Assembly (NCBI GenBank): GCA_003645915.1
Contig: QNDG01000097.1
Coordinates: 1 to 6,329, forward strand
Direction: 5' to 3'
From: Candidatus Zhuqueibacterota bacterium
GTDB taxonomy: Bacteria > Zhuqueibacterota > QNDG01
DNA: 6,329 nt
Shown here: positions 1 to 6,329 of the stretch, piece by piece
How the letters are laid out: every line of letters begins with the position of its first letter
Numbering within the stretch: position 1 is the first letter of the stretch
The notes under the pieces: model-generated
What the model was told of the DNA's origin: nothing
The model's input: only the letters and a program-made list of their open reading frames with translations
The model's database searches: none
Program-made: the position numbers and the translations under genes

Positions 1-1770
1 CTTTCCGTTGTTGTTGCATTTATTTGCGGTGCTGTTGCTCAATTTTTGAGCAGACTTCTTTTTACTTTTGATTATACAAAAAAAATAAAACGATACGGAG
101 CAATATGGGGTGGAATTGCTCTTGCATTTATCACCTATTTTATTTTAATAAAAGGAGCAAAAGGTGCGTCATTCATCACCCCTGACACTATTAACTGGAT
201 AAAACATCATACAATAACAATGCTCGGAGCAATCTTTGCAGTATCTGCAATTATTCTGCAGATTCTGATCTTTTTAAAAGTAAACATATTCAAACCAATC
301 GTGCTCATCGGCACTTTTGCTCTGGCAATGGCATTTGCTGCCAATGATCTTGTCAATTTTATCGGAGTTCCTGTTGCGGGCCTGCATGCATACGGAATTG
401 CCGCTTCTTCAGGATCTCCTGGAACCGCAAGTATGGCTCCCCTCGCAGGGAAGGTTGCGACAAATCCGTTAATTTTACTCCTTGCAGGACTTGTTATGGT
501 TTTAACTCTATGGCTTTCAAAAAAAGCAAAAACAGTTACGGAAACAGAGATCAGCCTGGGGCAGCAATCCGAAGAAGAAGAAAAAGAAAAATTCGGCTCC
601 ACCGGTATGGCCAGGAAAATTGTAAAAATGACCATCGGATTTTTTAACTTTGTACGTATGATAATTCCTGCTCCTGTACGCAACTGGATGATGAAAAGAC
701 TGGATACAAGCCATTACAAAGTTGACACAAATGCAGAAGGAAAACCCTCTTTTGATCTTCTCCGCGCTTCGGTAAACATGATGGTTGCAAGTGCGGTAAT
801 ATCATATGCAACATCCAACAAGCTGCCTCTTTCCACAACTTATGTAACTTTTATGGTTGCAATGGGCTCATCATTTGCTGATCTGGCCTGGGGAAGAGAA
901 ACAGCAGTTTACAGAATTACAGGCGTGTTGACTGTAATAAGCGGCTGGTTTTTTACTGCATTTTCCGCTTTCCTGCTTTCTCTGGTGATTGCAACTGTAA
1001 TTTTTTATACAAAAGCTGCAGGAGTAATTGTTCTTCTTGTTATTATTGCCGTGCATCTTTTTAAAAATCATATAAGACACTCGGAAAGAGAAAAACAGAA
1101 GGATAAAGACCAGATTTTTAATCTGAAGAAAGTTACTGACGTAACAAGCACTATAGCAACAACTTTTGAGCAGATGGGATTATTTATTAAGGAAATAAAA
1201 ATTTCAACAAACAATTCCATAGACGGCCTTTTCTCACAAAACGAATACATTTTAAGGAAGGAACTGAGAAAATCAAAAACAATTCAGCGTTGGGCAAATA
1301 TTATAATTGCCAACATATTTAAGGCTGTACGGCTTTTTACAGATAAGGACAGAGTCTTTTCCTATAAATACGGACAGACAATAAGACGTCTTCAGAAACT
1401 GGCCGACGGCCAGCGTGATATTGCTTACAGAGCTTACAATCATGTAAGTAACCATCACAAAGGTCTGCTTCAATCACAAATTGAAGAACTAAAGCAGGTT
1501 CAGGACATTCTTAATGATATTCTTGACCACACAATTAAATCATTAATGGATAATAATATCGAAAAATACAAAACAATTATTTTAAAGGATTCAGAACTCC
1601 GAAAGCTTGCTGCAGATCTTAATGAACGTCAGATTGAACGTATAAGATCAAAAGAGTCCAAAACCCGGCTGACAATTTTATACTATGCCATTATCGGAAA
1701 CGCTATGATGATTTCCAAACAGTGTATCGAGCTTATGAAAATTTTTTCCAACAGTTTTGGGAATAAATAG
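1..1770 (+). CDS. PiT-family inorganic phosphate permease with PhoU-like C-terminal domain (5' end outside window)
   Basis: Inner-membrane carrier of the PiT family, which takes up inorganic phosphate by ion symport. The frame is open from base 1, so 589 residues are visible and the gene is cut by the window edge; the TTG at 46 is internal. Numbering from base 1, the second PiT signature is AANDLVNFIGVPVAG at about 113-127. A second conserved block runs from about 275 to 300 (LPLSTTYVTFMVAMG, then GRE). Hydrophobic segments lie near 32-52, 72-92, 98-126, 154-172, 256-270, 305-335 and 339-354. A charged central loop (about 173-215) contains a Glu/Lys run. Residues about 356-589 form a helical cytoplasmic domain resembling PhoU-like tails (QTIRRLQKLADGQRDI, HVSNHHKGLL). 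The first PiT signature is missing, so roughly 150-180 residues lie upstream; relatives with this layout are around 750 residues long. A hairpin follows the TAG stop. The family call is firm; the ion specificity is known only from the family. Confidence 0.93.
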   Translation, partial: LSVVVAFICGAVAQFLSRLLFTFDYTKKIKRYGAIWGGIALAFITYFILIKGAKGASFITPDTINWIKHHTITMLGAIFAVSAIILQILIFLKVNIFKPIVLIGTFALAMAFAANDLVNFIGVPVAGLHAYGIAASSGSPGTASMAPLAGKVATNPLILLLAGLVMVLTLWLSKKAKTVTETEISLGQQSEEEEKEKFGSTGMARKIVKMTIGFFNFVRMIIPAPVRNWMMKRLDTSHYKVDTNAEGKPSFDLLRASVNMMVASAVISYATSNKLPLSTTYVTFMVAMGSSFADLAWGRETAVYRITGVLTVISGWFFTAFSAFLLSLVIATVIFYTKAAGVIVLLVIIAVHLFKNHIRHSEREKQKDKDQIFNLKKVTDVTSTIATTFEQMGLFIKEIKISTNNSIDGLFSQNEYILRKELRKSKTIQRWANIIIANIFKAVRLFTDKDRVFSYKYGQTIRRLQKLADGQRDIAYRAYNHVSNHHKGLLQSQIEELKQVQDILNDILDHTIKSLMDNNIEKYKTIILKDSELRKLAADLNERQIERIRSKESKTRLTILYYAIIGNAMMISKQCIELMKIFSNSFGNK

Positions 1771-1809
1771 GTAACAGATATCTTTAAACAGGCTCTTGTA
1801 CTTTTAAAA

Positions 1810-1828
1810 GCCCCCTCTATTCGGGGGC
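1810..1828 (+). terminator. GC-rich hairpin, probable rho-independent terminator of the permease gene
   Basis: A perfect six-pair stem GCCCCC (1810-1815) / GGGGGC (1823-1828) encloses a 7-nt loop, 40 bases after the permease stop. On the + strand the sequence after the stem is AATTTATATAAA, so the U-tract is poor. On the - strand the stem is followed by TTTTAAAAG, a better T-run. It may therefore work in both directions, or mainly as a 3'-end stabiliser. It separates the permease from the next gene, which has its own promoter-like sequence. Confidence 0.7.
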
Positions 1829-1888
1829 AATTTATATAAAATGTTATTTGAAATTTTCAGTACGGGAATACAAGTTGTTAATACATTA

Positions 1889-1909
1889 ATTGTAATCTGA
1901 TTTTAATCT
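1889..1909 (+). promoter_or_regulatory. Direct repeat with 11-bp period, candidate OmpR/PhoB-class operator
   Basis: ATTGTAATCT (1889-1898) is repeated as ATTTTAATCT (1900-1909), with 9 of 10 bases identical and an offset of exactly 11 bp, about one helical turn. Tandem half-sites with this period, lying where the -35 box would be, are the known layout for activators of the OmpR/PhoB class such as the E. coli Pho box. Here the repeat ends 8 bp before a TATAAT and no good -35 hexamer is visible. TTGTAAT matches the Pho half-site CTGTCAT at 5 of 7 positions and TTTTAAT at 4 of 7. The binding protein is not known. The regulator encoded downstream is the obvious candidate, and a PhoB-like protein elsewhere in the genome is another. 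The local AT richness weakens the case. Confidence 0.45.
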
Positions 1910-1917
1910 TTTTTTTG

Positions 1918-1923
1918 TATAAT
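1918..1923 (+). promoter_or_regulatory. Candidate -10 box (TATAAT) of the outer-membrane protein gene
   Basis: An exact TATAAT lies 47 bp before the ATG at 1971, which would give a leader of about 40 nt. The positions expected for a -35 box (about 1894-1900) read AATCTGA, which is not TTGACA-like. This fits an activator-dependent promoter served by the 11-bp repeat just upstream. No Bacteroidetes-type TAnnTTTG -7 element was found in this gap. Confidence 0.5.
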
Positions 1924-1956
1924 TTTCAGATGATAAAACACTTATTCACATTGATC

Positions 1957-1962
1957 AGAGGA
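1957..1962 (+). promoter_or_regulatory. Ribosome binding site of the outer-membrane protein gene
   Basis: AGAGGA lies 8 bp before the ATG at 1971 and supports that start. The signal peptide begins within the first residues from this ATG, which gives independent support. Confidence 0.65.
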
Positions 1963-1970
1963 AAACAGAA

Positions 1971-4130
1971 ATGAAATTCGATTTTGCAAACCTTCAGCCC
2001 AGAAAATTGTTATTTTTTCTTTTTATCAGTACAAATTTATCCCTGGCCCAGCAAAAGCCTGTTATCAATGCAGGCAACGTTCCGGTTTCATTCAGACTTG
2101 ACGGGAAGCTTAACGAACAAGCATGGCAGAACACTGATTCAATAAGTACATTAACAATGGTGGAACCTTTTGAGGGGAAAAGTCCTGCATATTCAACGAT
2201 TATTAAAGTTCTGGCAAATTCCCGTTATCTGGTTTTTGGATTCAAATGCAATGATCCTGAACAAATAGTTGCTTTCTCAAAAGCTAAAGATTCTGATCTG
2301 AAAAGTGAAGACCACATCCGTTTTGTTCTTGACACATTTATGGACGAAAGATCAGGATATGTGTTCGCAATAAATCCGAACAGCGCCAGGTATGACGCTT
2401 TAATTTCAAATAGCCGGCACGGTGAAAACCGAAACTGGGATACAGTCTGGGAGGCTAAAACTTTTATCGGGAAAAACGGATGGTCTGCCGAGATAAAAAT
2501 TCCCGTTAAAAGCCTGAATTTTAAAAAGGGTTTGAAAACCTGGGGCTTTAATGTTGAACGCAGAATTCAGCGTCTTCAGGAAACCGACCGTTGGGCAGGT
2601 GCAAGACAAGACTATAAAATCACACAGATAAGTCAGGCCGGCATTTTAAAAGGATTACCCGAATTTAACATAGGAATAGGATTAAGCATATTCCCTTCTG
2701 TTGTAACCGGAGCAGGAAGTCCGGCTCCTGATGAAAAAACTGAATTTACAAAAGACGTAAGTCTTGATATCTCTCAGAAACTTGGACCCAATTTACAGGC
2801 ATCCCTTACAATAAATACTGATTTTGCAGAAACCGAAGTTGACAACAGAAAAATCAATATTACACGTTTCCCCCTGTTTTATCCCGAAAAAAGAACTTTT
2901 TTTCTCGAAGGAACCGATATTTTCGAATTTGGATTGGGACTAAGAAGAGATATTATCCCTTTTTTCAGCCGTCGTATAGGACTTATTGAAGGCCAACAGA
3001 TCCCACTAAAAGCAGGCGGAAAATTACACGGGAGAGCAGGAAACACTAATATTGGAGCGCTCATTGTAAATACAGGTGAAGTAACAGGCACTGTATCACC
3101 AACAACAATGGGTGTTATGCGGATCAAACAAAACATCTTTGAAGAATCATCAATGGGAATTATAGCAACAGCAGGAGATCCAAACGGTTTAAAAGAAAGC
3201 TGGCTTACAGGTTTTGATTTTACATATAAAACCTCCAAGTTCCGGGGCAAGAAAAATTTTGTGGCCGGAATATGGGGATTGTGGACTCACAGAGAAGACG
3301 TATCGGGCTATCAGAAATCTTTTGGATTTAAAATTGATTACCCTAACAACCTGTGGAATATATCTCTTACATATAAAAAAATTGATAAGGATTTTCAACC
3401 TTCTCTGGGGTTTGTTCCGCGTACAGGCGTGAATATCTGGCAGGGTGCTGTTGTTTACAGTCCTCACCCTGACTGGAAACTTGTCAGGCAGATGTTCCAT
3501 GAATTTTTTCCCATGCTTGTGACAAATCTGAACAATGAATGGGAAAGCTACAGAATTTTTACAGCTCCTGTTAACTGGCGTTTTGAAAGCGGAGATCGTT
3601 TTGAGTTCAACATTGTACCACAGGGAGAAAAACTGGCAGAACCTTTTGAGATTTCAGAAGGCGTAACAATTCCTTCAGGAGAGTATAACTGGACAAGATA
3701 CCGTCTGGAAGGAGGTCTGGCGGCAAAAAGAAAAATCAGCGGTCAGCTTACGTGGTGGTTTGGAAAATTTTATACCGGTACACTGGATCAGATACAATTA
3801 ACAATGTCTCTAAATCCCTCACCTGTTGTTAATGCAGGTCTCTCCGGTGAATTCAACTTTGGCCGGTTAAAAGAAGGGAACTTTAAACAGCAGCTTTTTG
3901 CATTCAGGCTGATGATCAATTTCTCGCCGGATCTTCAATTAAGCGGATTTCTGCAGTACGATAATGAAAGCGAGACAGTTGGTTTAAATTCCAAATTACG
4001 CTGGATCTTTTCTCCTCTCGGAGATTTGTTTATTGTGTATAATCATAATCTTGCAAAATCTGTAACAGAGCGGTGGTACAGAGATTCCAACCAGCTGTTG
4101 ATTAAGCTGCGTTACGGGATCAGAATTTAG
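1971..4130 (+). CDS. Exported CBM9-like / DUF5916 outer-membrane protein, function unknown
   Basis: A 719-residue exported protein. Residues 1-26 look like a signal peptide: RK at 11-12, hydrophobic core LLFFLFI, likely cleavage after SLA at about 26. Residues about 38-230 match the CBM9-like/DOMON-type beta-sandwich seen in this family: RLDGKLNEQAW (42-52), DHIRFVLDTFMDERSGYVF (114-132), WSAEIKIPVKSLNF (171-184). Residues about 232-719 match the DUF5916 region. Its hallmark block runs from about 282 to 314 (NTDFAETEVDN, then FYPEKRTFFLEG), followed by FFSRRIG at 331-337. The rest alternates polar and hydrophobic residues with many aromatics, as in transmembrane beta strands, and ends in LRYGIRI. 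The last residue is Ile, not the Phe common in outer-membrane barrels. Family members are annotated as carbohydrate-binding family 9 proteins, but no substrate or activity is established that I can name. Location in the outer membrane is inferred. It is probably the first gene of an operon with the two-component pair downstream. Confidence 0.85.
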   Translation: MKFDFANLQPRKLLFFLFISTNLSLAQQKPVINAGNVPVSFRLDGKLNEQAWQNTDSISTLTMVEPFEGKSPAYSTIIKVLANSRYLVFGFKCNDPEQIVAFSKAKDSDLKSEDHIRFVLDTFMDERSGYVFAINPNSARYDALISNSRHGENRNWDTVWEAKTFIGKNGWSAEIKIPVKSLNFKKGLKTWGFNVERRIQRLQETDRWAGARQDYKITQISQAGILKGLPEFNIGIGLSIFPSVVTGAGSPAPDEKTEFTKDVSLDISQKLGPNLQASLTINTDFAETEVDNRKINITRFPLFYPEKRTFFLEGTDIFEFGLGLRRDIIPFFSRRIGLIEGQQIPLKAGGKLHGRAGNTNIGALIVNTGEVTGTVSPTTMGVMRIKQNIFEESSMGIIATAGDPNGLKESWLTGFDFTYKTSKFRGKKNFVAGIWGLWTHREDVSGYQKSFGFKIDYPNNLWNISLTYKKIDKDFQPSLGFVPRTGVNIWQGAVVYSPHPDWKLVRQMFHEFFPMLVTNLNNEWESYRIFTAPVNWRFESGDRFEFNIVPQGEKLAEPFEISEGVTIPSGEYNWTRYRLEGGLAAKRKISGQLTWWFGKFYTGTLDQIQLTMSLNPSPVVNAGLSGEFNFGRLKEGNFKQQLFAFRLMINFSPDLQLSGFLQYDNESETVGLNSKLRWIFSPLGDLFIVYNHNLAKSVTERWYRDSNQLLIKLRYGIRI

Positions 4131-4131
4131 A

Positions 4132-4173
4132 ATGCGATTAAAAAATAATTACAGATCATGTTACTAATCGCAT
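4132..4173. repeat. Perfect 9-bp inverted repeat in the gap before the response regulator
   Basis: ATGCGATTA (4132-4140) is exactly complementary to TAATCGCAT (4165-4173), with 24 bases between. The arm centres are 33 bp apart, about three helical turns. The left arm starts 2 bases after the upstream stop codon and the right arm ends 15 bases before the ATG at 4189. No T-run follows on either strand, so it does not look like an intrinsic terminator. It could be an operator for an autoregulated gene or a stem in the mRNA between the two cistrons. The arms contain TAATC/GATTA, a pentamer also present in both half-sites at 1889-1909. Confidence 0.5.
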
Positions 4174-4188
4174 AAAAAGAGAATATTT

Positions 4189-4869
4189 ATGCGGATTTTA
4201 ATTGTTGAAGACGAACCCAAAATAGCAGGGTTTATAAAAAAAGGCTTAGAAGAGGAAAACTGGAACACCTTGGTTGCTTATGACGGTATGACAGCCCTTG
4301 ATTTATTAAATACTGATACTTTTGATGTGATCATTCTTGATATTATGCTTCCCGGTATTGACGGATTGTCTGTTCTGCAAAATCTGCGTGACCAGGGAAA
4401 CAACACACCGGTTATCCTGCTGACAGCCAAGGATACTGTTTCTGACCGCGTTAAGGGGCTTCGTTCCGGTGCAGATGATTATTTAATAAAGCCTTTCTCT
4501 TTTGACGAGCTTCTGGCAAGACTGGAAGCTCTTGTCAGGAGAGATAAAAGAAGTTTTTCAGGAACACTGAAATCAGCAGATATTGAAATTGACATAAAAA
4601 AACACAGAGTAACCCGTAAAGGCAAAAGAATTAATCTGACTCCCTCTGAATTTCGTGTACTTAAACTGTTGCTGGAAAATTACGGACACGTTTTATCCCG
4701 CCTTGCAATTGAAGAAGAAATCTGGGGCCTGAATCTTGAAAAAGAGACAAATATTGTTGATGTATATATTAACAGGCTCAGGAAAAAAATTGATGTACCT
4801 TTTAACAGCTCTCTTATTCATACTGTAAGAGGATTTGGTTACAAACTGGAGAGTACTGATGAAGATTAA
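4189..4869 (+). CDS. OmpR/PhoB-class two-component response regulator
   Basis: A 226-residue cytoplasmic transcription regulator, a normal length for the class. Residues 1-118 form the receiver domain. The acidic pair is E7/D8, the phosphoacceptor is D51 in ILDIMLPGIDG, the switch residues are T79 and Y98, and the conserved lysine is K101 in KPFSFDELLARL, so the phosphorylation pocket is intact. Residues about 128-221 form the winged-helix DNA-binding domain: LTPSEFRVLKLLLEN (150-164), recognition helix around 188-201 (NIVDVYINRLRKKI), and the wing motif RGFGYKL at 214-220. The overall wording is closest to CusR/CopR-like regulators, but that does not fix the signal. The start ATG is preceded by AAAAAGAGA, a weak binding site. 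It lies 58 bp after the outer-membrane gene and overlaps the kinase gene by 11 bp, so transcription with both is likely. Its targets are unknown; the repeats at 1889-1909 and 4132-4173 are candidate sites. Confidence 0.95.
   Translation: MRILIVEDEPKIAGFIKKGLEEENWNTLVAYDGMTALDLLNTDTFDVIILDIMLPGIDGLSVLQNLRDQGNNTPVILLTAKDTVSDRVKGLRSGADDYLIKPFSFDELLARLEALVRRDKRSFSGTLKSADIEIDIKKHRVTRKGKRINLTPSEFRVLKLLLENYGHVLSRLAIEEEIWGLNLEKETNIVDVYINRLRKKIDVPFNSSLIHTVRGFGYKLESTDED
4848..4853 (+). promoter_or_regulatory. Ribosome binding site of the kinase gene, inside the regulator gene
   Basis: GGAGAG lies 5 bp before the ATG at 4859. It decides the start against the in-frame TTG at 4835, which has no comparable site and would add only eight residues ahead of the normal MKINLPIVVRLSLWN beginning. 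Confidence 0.75.
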
Positions 4870-6283
4870 TTTGCCAATTGTTGTTCGTCTCTCTTTGTGG
4901 AATACTTCAATACTTCTTATTGCTCTTATAATTTTCGGATCACTGTCTTACTACTTTGTTTCAAAAGAACTTTATTACGAACAGATGAGCCTTCTTAAAG
5001 AAAGCGGTGAGCAGGTGTCTGAAATTATGCATATAAGAGACGGCAGACTTGACACAAGGCATCTGATGTATGAATCAAGAGAAGACCTGAACTTCTCTGA
5101 AAAAGGGATTTTCTTTCAGATAGTTGATAAAAGAGGAAAAACCGTATTTTTATCCCCCAACTTTCCTCATTCATTAAAAATTGACAATAAAATTTCTTCA
5201 AATCAAATTACACGAATATCTGATAAAAGCGAATCTGCTTTCAGTGTTGTATCTGTTCCCGCTGCTATAAGAACCCGGCACAGAAGTCATAAAAGAACCT
5301 ACAACTATTTTATTTATACAGGCCAGTCAATAAGATACGTCACACGGATTCTTAAACGGATTAAACATCTGTTTTTCTGGCTGATCCCTGTTGTTCTGCT
5401 TCTTGCAAGCACAGGCGGATGGTACATGGCCAGAAAAAGTCTTGCTCCTGTTGTTAAAATCACAAAAGCAGCAAGGGAAATAAGCCTTAGAAATCTTCAG
5501 CAGCGCCTTCCAAAACCAAAGGTTGATGATGAACTGGGACAGCTTACAACCACTTTTAATGATATGATTCAAAGACTGGAAAAGGGCGTTAATGATATAA
5601 GACAGTTTACAGCAGATGCTTCCCACGAGCTCAGAACACCTCTGACAATTATGCGCGGGGAAATTGAAGTTACTCTCCGCCGTACAAGGAGCAGAGTTGA
5701 GTATAAAGAAAAACTTGCTGACATTCACAAAGAAATATTATGGATGGCAAAAATTGTTGAGAATCTTTTAACACTGTCCCGTGCTGACTCTGATAAAAAT
5801 TTTCTGGAACTCAAAAGCACCAGACCTGACAAACTTGTAAGAGAAATCATTGAATCATTTAAGACTGCTGCAATTAAAAACAGTATTACAATTGAAGAAA
5901 AATTTGATAAAAGTCTTTCAAATATTTTAATCGACAGAGATAAAATCCGCCAGGTTGTCAATAATTTACTGGACAATGCAATAAAATATACGGAAAAACA
6001 CGGGAACATAAAAATATCAATGTTTAAGAAAAATGACGGTATTTTAATTGATGTAACTGACACGGGCATAGGAATTAAGGATGAAGATATGCCTTTTGTG
6101 TTCAATCGTTTTTTCCGTGCTGATAAATCAAGAACCAGATTCGGAAACGGTACCGGGCTGGGACTATCAATCTGCAAGCTGATAGTTGAAGCTCACAACG
6201 GAGAAATTACAATACAAAGTGAATTCGGCAAAGGAACAACTGTTCAGGTATTCCTGCCTGACAAACCTGATAAACTTACTTAG
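4859..6283 (+). CDS. Membrane sensor histidine kinase with HAMP domain, CusS-like
   Basis: A 474-residue partner of the preceding regulator. The chosen ATG has a strong GGAGAG site. Order of parts: transmembrane helix 1 (about 13-34), a periplasmic domain of about 130 residues (35-168), helix 2 (169-190) and a HAMP linker (about 190-243, including ARKSLAPV and DELGQL). HisKA follows (about 244-310) with phospho-accepting H256 in ASHELRTPLT, then the HATPase domain (about 325-470). The ATP site is complete: N373 in NNLLDNAIKY, D401 in DTGIGI, F-box 414-419, and GTGLGL at 431-436. The HAMP and HisKA wording and the segment GIFFQIVDKRGKTVFLSP (83-100) resemble heavy-metal sensor kinases of the CusS type. 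The periplasmic domain, however, has no clear Cys/Met/His metal cluster apart from a basic stretch RTRHRSHKR at 138-146. The 11-bp overlap with the regulator suggests translational coupling. The kinase assignment is firm; the ligand is unknown. Confidence 0.95.
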   Translation: MKINLPIVVRLSLWNTSILLIALIIFGSLSYYFVSKELYYEQMSLLKESGEQVSEIMHIRDGRLDTRHLMYESREDLNFSEKGIFFQIVDKRGKTVFLSPNFPHSLKIDNKISSNQITRISDKSESAFSVVSVPAAIRTRHRSHKRTYNYFIYTGQSIRYVTRILKRIKHLFFWLIPVVLLLASTGGWYMARKSLAPVVKITKAAREISLRNLQQRLPKPKVDDELGQLTTTFNDMIQRLEKGVNDIRQFTADASHELRTPLTIMRGEIEVTLRRTRSRVEYKEKLADIHKEILWMAKIVENLLTLSRADSDKNFLELKSTRPDKLVREIIESFKTAAIKNSITIEEKFDKSLSNILIDRDKIRQVVNNLLDNAIKYTEKHGNIKISMFKKNDGILIDVTDTGIGIKDEDMPFVFNRFFRADKSRTRFGNGTGLGLSICKLIVEAHNGEITIQSEFGKGTTVQVFLPDKPDKLT

Positions 6284-6329
6284 AAATCTTGTTGTCTCTC
6301 GCAACGCCTGCAAAGAAAAGACAAGGATA

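Noticed and set aside
46..48. TTG as a start codon for the phosphate permease
   Set aside because: The frame is open and reads hydrophobic membrane sequence from base 1, and the first PiT signature is missing. The gene starts before the window.
570..592. Purine-rich GAA/AAA run as a regulatory or repeat element
   Set aside because: It encodes the Glu/Lys-rich part of the permease's central cytoplasmic loop. The frame continues without interruption and the run is short.
207..1473. Antisense open frames on the minus strand opposite the permease (for example 207-683 and 1273-1473)
   Set aside because: They mirror strongly conserved coding sequence, give low-complexity or unrecognisable proteins (one has a Phe run opposite the Glu/Lys codons) and have no promoter or binding site.
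2879..3500. Open frames opposite and within the DUF5916 gene (2879-3250 and 3189-3500 minus, 3214-3432 plus)
   Set aside because: They lie inside a continuous, family-matching reading frame and show no recognisable domain or start signal.
4038..4043. Internal TATAAT near the end of the DUF5916 gene as a promoter for the regulator
   Set aside because: There is no -35 at 16-18 bp and the TG before it is not at the extended -10 spacing. The TAATC-like triplets around it (4040-4061) are not at a constant 11-bp period and encode ordinary residues.
4835..4837. TTG as an upstream start for the kinase
   Set aside because: It has no binding site of its own, while GGAGAG sits 5 bp before the ATG at 4859. 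The eight extra residues match nothing expected before the first membrane helix.
5327..6177. Two antisense open frames opposite the kinase gene (133 and 150 codons)
   Set aside because: They are by-products of the codon pattern of conserved HisKA/HATPase sequence, with no recognisable protein.
6292..6324. Inverted repeat TTGTCT / AGACAA after the kinase stop as a terminator
   Set aside because: It has only six pairs with a 21-base loop, no T-run, and lies at the window edge.

Overview
The window looks like a chromosomal stretch from a didermic, moderately AT-rich bacterium of the Bacteroidetes/Chlorobi-like (FCB) assemblage. Two things point there. The first gene is the long form of PiT phosphate permease with a PhoU-like tail that is usual in that group. 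The second is a CBM9-like/DUF5916 outer-membrane protein, a family common in Bacteroidetes, Ignavibacteria, Calditrichia and relatives. The usable Shine-Dalgarno sequences (AGAGGA before the outer-membrane gene, GGAGAG before the kinase) and a TATAAT-type -10 box make core Bacteroidetes less likely than a deeper FCB lineage. This placement is inference.

All genes are on the + strand and fill nearly the whole window. Positions 1-1770 hold the 3' part of a PiT-family phosphate permease whose N-terminal portion lies outside the window. Positions 1771-1970 are non-coding: a GC-rich hairpin (1810-1828) closes the permease unit, and a promoter-like segment follows, with a direct repeat of 11-bp period (1889-1909) just upstream of a TATAAT (1918-1923). 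Positions 1971-4130 encode a 719-residue exported protein with an N-terminal CBM9-like domain and a DUF5916-type beta-rich region. After 58 bp carrying a perfect 9-bp inverted repeat come an OmpR/PhoB-class response regulator (4189-4869) and a CusS-like sensor histidine kinase (4859-6283), which overlap by 11 bp. The last 46 bases hold nothing I can identify, and no terminator is seen there.

The likely arrangement is a permease at the end of its own unit, then a three-gene operon of outer-membrane protein, response regulator and kinase. The kinase would sense a periplasmic or envelope signal and phosphorylate the regulator. The regulator could then act on the operon's own promoter through the 11-bp-period repeat, which resembles the tandem half-sites used by OmpR/PhoB-class regulators. 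Whether this circuit concerns phosphate (suggested only by the neighbouring permease), metals (suggested only by kinase similarity) or envelope state cannot be decided from the sequence.

I do not see a mobile element, CRISPR array, RNA gene or a clearly unprecedented system. The most interesting content is the regulatory architecture around a poorly characterised outer-membrane protein family.
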